From Arthrobotrys musiformis (lineage: Eukaryota > Ascomycota > Orbiliomycetes > Orbiliales > Orbiliaceae): a stretch of DNA of 64,000 nucleotides. The stretch spans positions 806,001-870,000 of the forward strand of contig JAVHJL010000011.1 of NCBI GenBank assembly GCA_036971715.1, written 5' to 3'. The position numbers and the translations under genes were made by a program. Numbering within the stretch: the stretch's first letter is position 1; each line of letters starts with the position of its first letter. The notes under the pieces are model-generated. The model ran no database searches, was not told where the DNA came from, and saw only the letters and a list, made by a program, of their open reading frames with translations. Positions 23,395 to 33,766 of the stretch are shown here, one piece after another.

Positions 23395-23572
23395 GACCTG
23401 ATCATTGCAATCTTCGCTATCCAATTTTTAGTCATTTTCACCAATCAGAGCATTTGCTAGCATTCAACTCTCTCGAAACTATAATACTACAACTTGAATT
23501 GCTTCCTTAGCACCACGATAATAAATATAATACACGTCAATTGTAAAGTTTCCTTGGGAATAAAATCCCACA

Positions 23573-25532
23573 ATGGCGTCCGAAAAGCCTCCAGCTTCCC
23601 CGGCCTCCAATTCGACATTGACGGAAGTGACAAATAATATTCCCACAAATACAAATCCCGGGGACGAGAAACCTGACGAAGAAGTCGAGGTTAAACATGA
23701 ACAGCCTCAGCAAAAACAGTCGAAAGCGAAGACTATTCTCGTTTTCATCTCGGTGTTTTTGAGCATGTTTCTTGTAGCGTTGGATAGAACTATTATTTCC
23801 ACGGTATGCCCTATATTTTACCAATTGACATCTAGTTGAAAGACTTGCTCACTTTTTCTCTCCAAACTATACAGGCAATCCCCCAGATAACCGACGAATT
23901 CAACTCGATAACAGACGTCGGTTGGTACGGTAGCGCGTATCTACTGACCTGCTGCGCTTTCCAACTGCTCTTGGGGAAAGTCTATACTTTGTATTCCATC
24001 AAGACTGTCCTCATCGGGAACATCCTACTTTTTGAGGTGGGTTCTGCGCTGTGCGGTGCGGCGCCGAATTCTCCTAGTTTTATTGTTGGGAGGGCGGTTT
24101 CTGGGATTGGAGCTGCTGGGATTTTCGCGGGGACTGTAGGTTACTCCTTTACAAATAATTTTTGATAGGTTTTTATGGTGGAAGCTGATTCATTTGTGTG
24201 AACAGGTCGTCTGTCTAGTCCACACCGTGCCCCTCCACAAACGTCCACAACTGCAGGGCTTATTCGGCGCGCTATTCGGTCTGGCGTCAATCGTGGGACC
24301 TATAGTTGGTGGAGCGTTTACTTCGCATGTATCGTGGAGATGGTGCTTTTATATCAACCTCCCGCTCGGCGGGGTTTCACTCGTTGTGATATTATTTTGG
24401 CTTCATATCCCGGAGCAGGACACTATGAAGCATCCTTGGGCGGAGAAGCTGCTGCAGTTGGATGCGGTGGGGACTTTGATGTTGGTTCCTGGGGTTGTTT
24501 GTCTTGTTCTGGCGATGCAGTGGGGTGGGCAGAAGTATGAGGTATGTTGTCTCTATGCTCCTATAAACTCGAAGGGATTTGCTAATGGGAGTAGTGGAGT
24601 AATGGGCGTATCATAGTTTTACTGGTTCTCATGTCGGTTCTTCTCGCTGGGTTCGCGGCTGTGCAGGTGCTTTTGCCGAAGACTGCGACGCTACCGATCC
24701 GGATTTTTAAGCAGCGCAGTGTCGTCGCGGGGTTCTGGCAGACGTTGTGCATTGGGTCTAGCATGTACATCATTGGTAAGTCAGCATATAAGTTAACAAT
24801 AAACCACTAAATACCACCGCTAATATATGTGATGGAATAGTATACTTCCTCCCCCTCTGGTTCCAAACAATCAAAGGCATCTCCGCCGTCGACTCCGGCA
24901 TCCGCATCCTACCATTCATGCTATCAATGGTCCTCGGCTCCATAATCGGTGGCATCGCAACTACAAGATTAGGGTACTACACCCCCTTCGCCATCTTCGG
25001 ATCAAGCGTCATGACCGTCGGCGCCGGTCTCATCTCAACACTACAAATCAACAGCGGGCCAAAACAATGGATCGGTTATCAAGTAGTCTACGGCCTGGGT
25101 ATGGGATTATGTTTTCAAGTCCCGAACCTAGCCGCGCAGACGGTCCTGCCGAAACAAGACGTCCCCATCGGAATCGCGCTGATGTTTTTTGGACAATTAC
25201 TCGGGGCGGCGGTGTTTGTTGCCGTTGGGGAGAATGTGCTGGGGAATCAATTGGTGAAGCGGTTGAGTGGGGTTGAGGGGATCGATAGGGATTTGATTAC
25301 GGATGGAGGGGCTACGACGCTTTTGAACGGGTTGGATGGGGGGGTTAGGGAGGTTGTGCTTGTTGCGTATAGTGAGGCGCTGAAGAAGGTATTTCAGGTT
25401 GGATTGGTGGTTACTTGCCTTGCTGTGCTTGGGGCGGTGGCGCTGGAGTGGAAGAGTATACTTAAGGAGAAGAAGTTGCAGGAGCAGAGAGAGAAGGAGG
25501 GTCAGAAGAATGCGGATGACCAGGAGGCTTAG
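23573..25532 (+). CDS. MFS multidrug/toxin efflux transporter, DHA2-like (14 TM)
   Basis: Exons 23573-23803, 23875-24135, 24206-24541, 24595-24775 and 24841-25532 encode 566 residues. Joints such as DRTIIST/AIPQITDEF, IFAGT/VVCLVHTVPL, GQKYE/WSNGRIIVL and MYII/VYFLPLWFQ reproduce the family. The cytosolic N-tail of about 55 residues is acidic and Pro-rich. Motif D1 is LDRTIISTAIPQI, followed by DVGWYGSAYLL; the motif A region is LLGKVYTLYSIK; the antiporter motif C is GLASIVGPIVGGAF, followed by VSWRWCFYINLP. Hydrophobicity fits 14 helices, and the C-tail is charged (KEKKLQEQREKEG). It probably exports small toxic compounds by proton antiport at the plasma membrane; the substrate is unknown. 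No biosynthetic genes lie nearby, so self-resistance or xenobiotic efflux is more likely than a cluster role. Confidence 0.95.
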
Positions 25533-25992
25533 ATGTCATCTAGATATCTGAGTAGGTAAGTTGATACAGGGACCGTCGCATACGTATACGGATAGACATA
25601 TATCGCTTCTCTTAATTATTAGTTTAGTATTGTAATACATCAATCTCTTCATGTACATAATTCAGACGTCTACAGATCAGTATTTAGATCAAGCTATCTA
25701 GATAATAAAGACACCTCTCCAGCGCGATACTATTACAATATCATAGATATGGATAGAGCATTGTGCTTGAATGCAGTACCGTATATTCTGCCCGAATCCG
25801 AACCCGCGGGAATGCCTCATACCCAATTAATAGTACATTGATAACCCCCCCTCTATCCTTCCCAAGTTTGGTTTGTACACCCCTCGTCCTCACGAGCATT
25901 GCAAACCGTGTGGGATTTTGAGCGTCTGCCGTTCGCAGATTGCCAGGAAGAATTACATGGCACCTTCCGGAAGCCTCTTCATCAAAGCATCC
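25533..25992. other. Intergenic, MFS 3' flank to tRNA
   Basis: AT-rich 3' UTR-like sequence with no coding signal. Confidence 0.5.
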
Positions 25993-26066
25993 GGTTTCAT
26001 GGTGTAGTTGGTTATCACGCGACCTTAACACGGTCGAGGTCTTGAGTTCGATCCTCAATGAAATCA
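25993..26066 (+). tRNA. tRNA-Val(AAC): tRNA-Val (anticodon AAC)
   Basis: The cloverleaf is complete: acceptor stem GGTTTCA/TGAAATC (one G-T pair), D arm with AGTTGGTTAT loop, anticodon stem CGACC/GGTCG with loop TTAACAC, T stem TTGAG/CTCAA with loop TTCGATC, discriminator A. Internal A and B boxes are intact (GAGTTCGATCC). There is no intron. A run of eight T at 26067-26074 is the Pol III terminator. The acceptor and anticodon stems are all paired, so it should be functional. Confidence 0.95.
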
Positions 26067-26074
26067 TTTTTTTT
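26067..26074 (+). terminator. Pol III oligo-T terminator of tRNA-Val
   Basis: Eight T residues immediately follow the mature tRNA 3' end. Confidence 0.9.
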
Positions 26075-27565
26075 GCTCTTTTGTCGGTTGACTTTTGGGT
26101 TAACCGAGTGTGTAACCTTTTTTTTTTTTTTTTTATTCGGTAGCGAGATAGACTTCAATGCCGCGGTTTACAATAATCGTTCTGGGTTGCTTGCGGAGGA
26201 AAGCGCTTCGGATGGTGATACTTGATATTGAGATGGATTTTTATATTTCATGCAAGCGCAGTATTTATAAAGAGATATGGGGGTAGCAGAAAGGTTGGAA
26301 CGCCTACAATATTGGTGGAGAACATGCGTTGTTTTCTGCGGTGACACAAAAGTCTGAACGCCCCATGTCACCAGAAGTCGGACCGCGCAGGCTGTTGCGT
26401 CTTTTGCGTTACCTCACGCGTCGCCGGATTCTGAATATAAATCTACAGACTCGATGCCCGCAGTAGTAACTCTGGCCGCCGCAGTGCTCCTTCAGTCGCT
26501 ATTATCAACTTTTTGTCATGTTATCCACAGATGTTGTACAATTAGTTGTGGGCTATAAAGACAGTATGGCGTCCAAGCCTTGAACAAAACCACCCCCAAG
26601 ACTCGATAATTGATGCATGAAGAGCTATGCACCGCTATATCAATATGGAGAGGAGTTGGATAAAACTTCTCCTAGGAATCTTTCCTATAAAAAGCCCACC
26701 TTCGTCAAGTGACACAGACTGAACATTCGCGTGCCCACCAGTATCTGCAACACATATCATCTATCTTTGATGTTGTAATTTTTGCTGCTCTCTGATTCTG
26801 AGAGAGTCGGGCTGATACCAAGTCCTCTCTCGCAGTTCTGGATAACTGGAATTCGGACGGGCTGTGGGAGCGCGCTTGTTATGCCCGTGATTCAAGACAA
26901 TATAAGGTATCTTTAACCACATTTTTAACAATTCTCCAGTTCAGTTCGTGGACCTAGCTTAGGAGAGTATATTATATTGGCTAGCGGGTTTGACATTGGC
27001 GCAGGCCGGGGTTTAGAGCGCAACCAAAAAAGAGAAGAAACGGGAATAAAGGTTAAAGAGATAGAAGTTCGCCCAAAGAGACATATTGGCCACCCAGCGG
27101 AACGAGTGCGGGCTATTCGAAAATTTGTAAGAAGCCAGCCATAGATCATAACTCTTAGGGATTTAGAAGAGCCTAAGGTCTTCAGATTCTCAGGGCAACT
27201 TTTGCACATATCGAATGGAAACTTTGGGCTAAGCTTAAGCCAAGCTTGGCCATGTCTGTCAACTCCAAGATGTTCAACAATCTCTATTTCTTAAAATACT
27301 TTTTATTTTCTCCAAAACTTCCAAAAAAAAACCGCAAATATGCAAATCCAGACGTAGCTAAGACCCAGGCCCCCCAGCGGTTCCCGTCTGACCGGCGGGC
27401 CCCATATTCCAGTGTGTAAATCCATAGTAACAGTCCATAGATTATGCTATGTGGTATATGGTATACCAAGCTCCCATTGGCTCCACTCGCTCGCGTAATA
27501 AAATACAAGACAGCCGCGTCCCCTGAGCTGAAGTTAACCAAGATCGATTCTGTATAACCCCCAAA
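26075..27565. other. Intergenic between tRNA-Val and the Sec14-like gene
   Basis: No supportable ORF. A 17-T run occurs at 26118-26134 and an isolated consensus TATAAAAA at 26686-26693. The right end is the Sec14-like promoter. Confidence 0.5.
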
Positions 27566-28600
27566 ATGGAGCTCGAGACCATCGATGAGAACCCAGAGGT
27601 GCCCGTCGATTACGCCGCCTGGGACGCCGCCATAGTCGCCGCAATCTCCTCCCTCCCGCCGGACTCCCTGAAATCGCGCTCCCAGCAATTCCTCTCCAAA
27701 CACCCCACCGCCCTATCCACCTTCCGCACCACCCTCTCCTCCACCCCCCTCGCAATCCCACTCGCCCCCTTCCAGAGCCACCCAACATACCTCCTCCGCT
27801 ACCTCCTCGCCGAATGGCGCGACGAAGACCTCAAAGACTTCCGCACCGATTTGTCTCTCATAATCTCAAAATCAACAGAGCGCATAGTCGCCACCCAGAA
27901 ATGGCGCTCCGGCGACGACGACTGCTGGACCCTATTCGGCTACAAAGACATGGACGACATGTACGCCAACTTCACCCACCCGGAGGAAAAAGAGGACTTC
28001 ATCCACAAATGGTTCTTCCAGGGCTTCTACGGCGTCGATAAAGAGGGCCATCCCGTGCATTACGAGCTACTCCCCAACAGTTATCACGAAGAGTACATGA
28101 CGCCTTTGATCATCCGGCGGATACTGAATAATGAGAAGACGCTGAGGGAGCGGGTGGTACGGTATAACCCCCCGCCCGAAACCGCGACGCAGGAACAGCT
28201 GTCGCACCCGAAGCTGGGCGTGACGTGGGTTCTCGATGCGAGGAAGATATCCATGTGGGTTGTACCGCAGGTGTACAAAACCATGACGGGCATGATTTCG
28301 TACTCGAACAAATACACTTCAGCGCATTATCCGGAACAAGGGTATAGGGCGTATGTCGTCAATCTGGGCAGCGTGTTGGTGAGTTTGTATAACGTCGCCA
28401 TCAAGATTATGCCCGCCCAGACCCAGAGGACGACCAATTGTTACGGCGGGAGGGAGGTGCTGGATGATGTTGTCGATGGGGATTTGCCCGGCATGTTTGG
28501 GAAGGGGGGGTACAAGAATGTGGAGGGTCTGAGTGCCGATGAGAAGCGAAGGCAGTTGGAGATGGGCGATGCCGGGCCCTGGGTTGAAGTTGAGGCTTAA
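27566..28600 (+). CDS. Sec14-like CRAL-TRIO lipid-transfer protein
   Basis: Single exon, 344 residues. The CRAL-TRIO N-terminal helical part is at about residues 70-115 (YLLRYLLAEWRDEDLKDF ... ATQKWR). The lipid-binding domain spans about 145-310: WFFQGFYGVDKEGHPVHYELLP, GVTWVLDARKISMW, GYRAYVVNLGSVLVSLYNVAIKIMPAQTQ, and YGGREVLDDVVDGDLPGMFGKGG, which corresponds to the Sec14 C-terminal gate and leaving segment. Family members exchange phosphatidylinositol and a second lipid between membranes and stimulate PI kinases. There is no signal peptide or TM helix, so it is cytosolic or peripheral. It is slightly longer than yeast Sec14 because of an acidic N-terminus of about 65 residues. The start is the first ATG, in AAAATGG context. 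Confidence 0.93.
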   Translation: MELETIDENPEVPVDYAAWDAAIVAAISSLPPDSLKSRSQQFLSKHPTALSTFRTTLSSTPLAIPLAPFQSHPTYLLRYLLAEWRDEDLKDFRTDLSLIISKSTERIVATQKWRSGDDDCWTLFGYKDMDDMYANFTHPEEKEDFIHKWFFQGFYGVDKEGHPVHYELLPNSYHEEYMTPLIIRRILNNEKTLRERVVRYNPPPETATQEQLSHPKLGVTWVLDARKISMWVVPQVYKTMTGMISYSNKYTSAHYPEQGYRAYVVNLGSVLVSLYNVAIKIMPAQTQRTTNCYGGREVLDDVVDGDLPGMFGKGGYKNVEGLSADEKRRQLEMGDAGPWVEVEA

Positions 28601-30405
28601 TCAATACCGACTTCAATTGAAGTCCTCTACAGTAGTTTCGCATTCGGGTAATGGCAGGTGGGTCGTATGTTCAACTTTCACAACAGTATTATAATATTAA
28701 TTAGACAAGTACATAACAATCAATTGGACGTAACTAGAGAGGTATAGTTATTTTACGTAAATCTTGGAATGTTATAAAAATAACTCGAAGCTTCCGAGCA
28801 TGCGACAATTCGGAGCGCAAATCTCGAGCTTCGTATCCAGATATCTTGGAAATCTGGGCATGAAACCCTGCTCCTGCCACAGGAATCAATAAACTCCCAC
28901 GTGCTCGGTATCCGGGACCAGATTGGTCGGGAAAATGTTAAACGGAACTAACAAAACAAGCGACAAACTTGAGATATCAATTAAGCCGCAATTCCTCGAA
29001 ACCTCATGATTATTGGTTTCGATACCTTCAAACAAAACCACTAAGGCCCGCACAATTGATAGCGCTCATGCACATAAACTCAAATCATTGCTGTGTCAGA
29101 ATATATTAATATTATAGAAAAATCCATAGGTATAGGCTGAAAGCTGAGTAGAATTATATCACGACTTCGAAACAATTATCCAACCGACGACCTCAATAGC
29201 AGGTCTCGCGATATCTAATACCACCTAGAATCGATTGTCTAATGAAACGGTCTATAAACGTATGCACAATTCCTAATCCAGACCGCTATAGCGCAAGTTG
29301 TGGCTTAGGAACAGCAGATATCCTGCACCTGCCTTGACTCGACGTTCACAACCACGTTCTTTCGCAGCTTTCTCGCCTCAACTTTACAAAAAGAAACCCA
29401 TTCCTATAGCTATAATAGTCATAGAATGCAACTTCAGACGAGATTTCCCTGCTGGCACCCGCTTTCGCCTATCTGTCGTATGTAGTTTATTTTGAGCACC
29501 ATCTAGGTAGCCCGCATGGCGGCCTGCTAGCTACTGCGACCGCACGCACGACTGCCTAACTACCAAACCACCCGAGCTTGCCCCGCAAACCCAGCACCGC
29601 CATGGCTATCAACGTGAATACTTCAACTACCGGACCAGATCTCTGTATGGGATATACAATAGGCTGCTGACTTATCCGTTCCTTTCGAGGTGATTTGGAA
29701 ATCAACCCGGCCCGGGCCACCTGGGCAGTATTGATCCCTCCAGCTGTGTCGCAGTGCGGCCACATGCCCCTCGTATACCAGGCACAAGTTTAGGCGAATG
29801 GAAAACAGGGTTAAAACAGAAAATGGTGAACGGGTGGTCCCACATGCGCGGTATGTATGCTGCACCTGGAATCCCTAGGGATTTTCTACTTTTTTTTGCA
29901 TACGGACAACGAGCTTAAATTGTGAATTTGGAGGGTGTTAGTGACCACCCCGGTGGGTATTGTGGCGGCTCTAAACGGACCCTGCGGGTGGAGTATATAC
30001 TACCTGGCTAGCTTGCTAGTTCATGACCTTGGTCGTGCGAACCCTTCAGGCGGGGCGGGTTTATATAAGAAGTCACGATGGGGGCCGGAATAGAAATTTG
30101 GGGTTCCCGTTAGAATTAACGTTAATTACTTCGAAGCTTTCCAAGACATCTTGTTCATGTTTCTTCGCTGAATAACTAACGTCGCTGTTCGGAGTCCTAC
30201 TGCTTTACACATTTACTTGGCAGAAAGCTTGAATAAGTTATATATCCTTGCACGCCAAAGACGCACCGAAACATCGATATCGATATCTATATCACATATT
30301 CAAAGAATACCATCTTAATATCTACTCTATCCTCTTTTTTTTTTCCCTTTCGGGTTCGATATATATCGATAGTTAAACTCGAGGACGACGAGTCCAGTAT
30401 CCAAA
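28601..30405. other. 1.8-kb gene-free region
   Basis: AT-rich with no coding ORF. A TATATAAG element at about 30061-30068 may serve the gene at 30406. The rest is featureless to inspection. Confidence 0.45.
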
Positions 30406-31192
30406 ATGCCACCAATTCAACACACCTTCGGCACAACAGGCAATGCGCCCTCCCATCCCGGCGCCGGCGCGACCTCAATGCCCCAATCCCACCCCCAAAA
30501 TAACGACCCCTACCTCCCACAACCCCCCATACCCCCTCCAATCCCAGGAACATACGAAACCGAAGTATCGATTCCATCAGTCCCCCCAGCCCCCCATGCA
30601 CAGAACGCACACCCCACAAATGCATTCCGATACGCACACCCCTACGAAGACTTCGAACGACCTCAAGAACCGATACCAGCATACACCCGTCACGCACCCA
30701 ATGATTCACCCGACCTACTAGCCGCGCGGAGGGAGTATTTAGATATCGAAGCGCAGATACAAAATGAAACTACAGAATTAAAGTATGTACCTCCCCCCAC
30801 CCCCAATAACCTCGATAAATTAACTAATCATAAACAGCCACCGTCTAAACAACCCCTCCGAAGACCCAACCACCATAAACTCCCTGCAAGATTCGATCCG
30901 AAAGCTCTATTTCCGTAAGGGAGCATTGATGCAGCGGATCCAAGATTTACAGGATCCGAATTCGTATGCGTTTCAGCAGTCGCAGGCGATGACGGTGGCT
31001 GTCGATCCGACGGCTCAGGCGATGTTGATGTATGATGATGAAGCCCGCCAGGATAGGAATCGAGCGCTTACTTTGGCGAATTATACGGTTTCGAGGAGGG
31101 ATAGGGTTAAGGGGTGTATTTGTATGATTATCTTGTTGGTTGTGCTGGGGATTGTGATTATTGGGTTGGTGGTTAAGAAGAGGCATGGTTAG
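30406..31192 (+). CDS. Predicted tail-anchored membrane protein, Pro-rich N-terminus
   Basis: Exons 30406-30782 and 30838-31192 encode 243 residues. The 55-bp intron (GTATGT donor, ACTAATC branch, CAG acceptor) joins TTEL/NHRLNNPSED and makes the second exon read through to the TM segment. Residues 1-100 are Pro/His-rich and disordered. About 105-165 is amphipathic and helical (ARREYLDIEAQIQNET; TINSLQDSIRKLYFRKG). A single hydrophobic helix (CICMIILLVVLGIVIIGLVV) sits near the end, followed by KKRHG. No signal peptide is present, so insertion would be tail-anchored, with the N-terminus cytosolic. The basic tail could favour ER or mitochondrial outer membrane. Family not recognised. Confidence 0.82.
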
Positions 31193-33201
31193 TATCTATA
31201 TGGTTAGGAGGGTTTGAGGATGGGGATTATAGAGGTTTGGGGCTTTTTTTGTAGATATGTTTTATTTATATTCGGGGTCTTAATTGGTAATGGGTCTTAA
31301 TGAGGCATGTTCTTTATGCTGGATATGTATCGATTGGAGTTTTGATATTTTTTCATATATAGAATTTTGATACCTTTTGTCCGTTATAATGCAAATACAT
31401 ACCACCAATGATTTAGTGTACATAATTACCATATAGGAATTTCGCAGACTTGTGAGCCAGCTTGGAGGTGACTTGAATGGTCCGTAGCGGACTTAAAGGC
31501 CCTAGCCTAACTTAAATAAAGCCGTAAGTCGACCTGCATCCTCTGCATCAACTCTTAAGTCTACCAGTTGCCGTACCGTAGTTGTGTATACCTCCACCTC
31601 AAGGTCCGGCGTACCCTCTCTCTCGGGGAGGGCGCTATACAAGTACGCAGGCAAAGTGGGATTTCCCTAGGTACCTTTTCATTCCTCTCTACTTATATAT
31701 CTATTATACATAAATAGCCTCCCTCATGAACTAATTACGCATTAATGTCGCTGTGAAGTATTTGAGGAGAAAAGTGTGTCTTTTTCGCCGGATATTAGAA
31801 AAAAGCTAGTCTTATATTGGGAACGGCAATTATTTATGTGATAAGTCCGACGTGAATGCATGGCACCAAGGTCCTTGTCCCTGTGTAACTCGAGGGGATC
31901 TAGCTTCGGCCACTCTTTGTGCGGTCTGGATACGAGACCAACCTAGCTTGTCGGTTTCAAACCTGAGCGGCATAGTCTAAATATGCCCAGCTGCTCTGTG
32001 CTGGACCTGGCAGAGCAGCTGGACCTGGAAATATAATCTACGCAGATACATACCCTTTGCTAGAAATTTTATATCGGATTCTACCACCGAACGCATGAGC
32101 TAAGAAACTAAATAAATCGATTCATCCGCAGCTCTTCAATTTAAAGCTTTATGCTGTAACATGAGTCCCATGCTGTTGTGTTGGAGGCACATTCATGAAA
32201 TTCTGCAGGAGGGCGGTTATTTATCTCGTAAACCAAATGCTACCGTGTCTGGTTGTATTCAAGCATGATCCGATATATTCAAGGCAAAGAAGGCAGACCC
32301 AAGAGGCAGACTCTCCAAATCTCCATTCTCTGAAGTAGAAAAGAAGATATCATAATCATACGTTTGAATTCCGAAACACCTCCCCGTCGAAAAGAGCTCA
32401 AGGATTATATTCTTCTCGAAGCTCCGTTCGGATAGCTAATTTTGGAAAAAAAGAGAAAAGATGTCTGCGCTTTGCTTTGCATGATCCCGCCCGTGCAGCG
32501 ATAAGTTTTGCACTGCCCGGCTTGGAATTGTCTTGAGTGTTAGTGGGTAGGCGGGGCCAGGGTACCTCGTTTGGGTGAAACTGTCCCGAATACCGACCGC
32601 AGCACGCTTTCTTCGGTCACTGGCCCCATTCACGATCACGATCGCTCACAAAATTGATGATTTCTTTGGGGTGCTCGTACTCCATTCCGGCCATGGAGAT
32701 AGATAATACCATGAACTATGCCCAGATGCGGTATCGAGAACCAGAGAGGACTGTGGTCTTGGCTAGCTCGTCCGACCGATCAAGTGATGCGCCCAGCTTC
32801 TGTTCCACACGGGGGCGAGGGGAAACAAACAAATAGCAGTTCTTGCTGCCCTGCATATTCTATTTCTGGGGAATAGCTTGCGTAGTGCCGACCTTTCTTG
32901 AGCTCCACATGGCATGGGGTTGGTTGCCTTTAAAGGCACCGCTTTCCTCGCCACAACTCTGGTTGAACCCTCGTTTTCTGTTGCGGCTCTTTTTTTTCTC
33001 TTTCTTCGACTTTTTCCCCACTGATCGTGTGCTGAGGGCACATCATGCTTCTTCATATACCATAGCGGCGCTGTTGGTACTAGAATCCGAAGGTCGTTTC
33101 TTTCTTTGTCTAGGGATCGGGCTGGTTGTTAATCCATCGCGGCATTCTGCTTCCCCCGAAATACAATTGCCACTACCGCCGCTTCCTTTCGAAAATCACA
33201 A
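31193..33201. other. 2-kb gene-free region
   Basis: 3' flank of the first tail-anchored gene and upstream region of the second. Short ORFs only, none with conserved character. No RNA gene recognised. Confidence 0.45.
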
Positions 33202-33207
33202 TATAAA
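33202..33207 (+). promoter_or_regulatory. TATA box of the gene at 33254
   Basis: TATAAA 47 bp upstream of the ATG. Confidence 0.5.
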
Positions 33208-33253
33208 CCCCAGCGCATATAATCCCCTCCCGCGACACTAGAAAAAAAAGGCC

Positions 33254-33766
33254 ATGGCAGCAAACATAGACACCGCCGAATCGGCGCCCTTCATCGTCCC
33301 GGACGAAAAGCGGTATTTCCGCGAACTGATGGAAATCTCAGACATCCGCCGAAAACTCGAGCATCTGAACCTCTACATCCAATCCGAGGAATCGACGACG
33401 TACAACCCGGCCGAATCATCCGCATTCGCGAATCCGGCGTTTAATAATGCTGCTTCGTCGACGGATTCGATCGCTTCATCGATCAATAATCTTACGTTAC
33501 ATGAGAAGAGGGAGTTGAAGGCGGATTTGGACTTGAGGTTGAGTCAGTTGTTGACGATTGTGGCGAAGGATAAGAAGAATCCTGTTGTTATTGAGGAGGA
33601 GCAGTTGGCGAGGGAGATTGAAGCGCAGAGGAAGGAGGAGGAGGAGTTGGATCGGCAGTACCATAGGGGGATGAAGTGGACGATTGGGATCGCGATTGGG
33701 TTTGGGTTGATGTGTATTATGATTCCGGCTACGGCTTTGCTGTTGGTGCAGAAGGGGGTTATTTGA
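33254..33766 (+). CDS. Small predicted tail-anchored protein with coiled coil
   Basis: Single exon, 170 residues. It starts at ATG 33254 in GCCATGG context. Residues 15-45 (KRYFRELMEISDIRRKLEHL) and 85-145 (LHEKRELKADLDLRLSQLLT ... EEEQLAREIEAQRKEEEELD) are helical and charged, separated by a Ser/Ala/Asn-rich linker. The only hydrophobic stretch is near the C-terminus (WTIGIAIGFGLMCIMIPATA then LLLVQ), with six or fewer residues after it, which fits tail anchoring. No signal peptide is present. Its architecture (cytosolic coiled coil plus terminal TM) matches the preceding gene on the same strand, although no clear sequence similarity is visible by eye. Function unknown. Confidence 0.82.
   Translation: MAANIDTAESAPFIVPDEKRYFRELMEISDIRRKLEHLNLYIQSEESTTYNPAESSAFANPAFNNAASSTDSIASSINNLTLHEKRELKADLDLRLSQLLTIVAKDKKNPVVIEEEQLAREIEAQRKEEEELDRQYHRGMKWTIGIAIGFGLMCIMIPATALLLVQKGVI

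Larger units (their letters stand above)
23091..23572. promoter_or_regulatory. Divergent promoter of the Zn2Cys6 factor and the MFS exporter
   Basis: The region contains two inverted CGG/CCG pairs with the same 13-bp spacing (23230-23248 and 23292-23310). There is also an everted CCG-N4-CGG palindrome (23132-23141), a CGGATCCG palindrome (23341-23348), a TATA stretch at 23382-23394 and CCAAT motifs at about 23420 and 23439. Confidence 0.75.

Noticed and set aside
17997..28600. Secondary-metabolite gene cluster around the Zn2Cys6/MFS pair
   Set aside because: No PKS, NRPS, terpene or tailoring enzyme is present; the flanks are a secreted protein, a tRNA and a Sec14-like gene.
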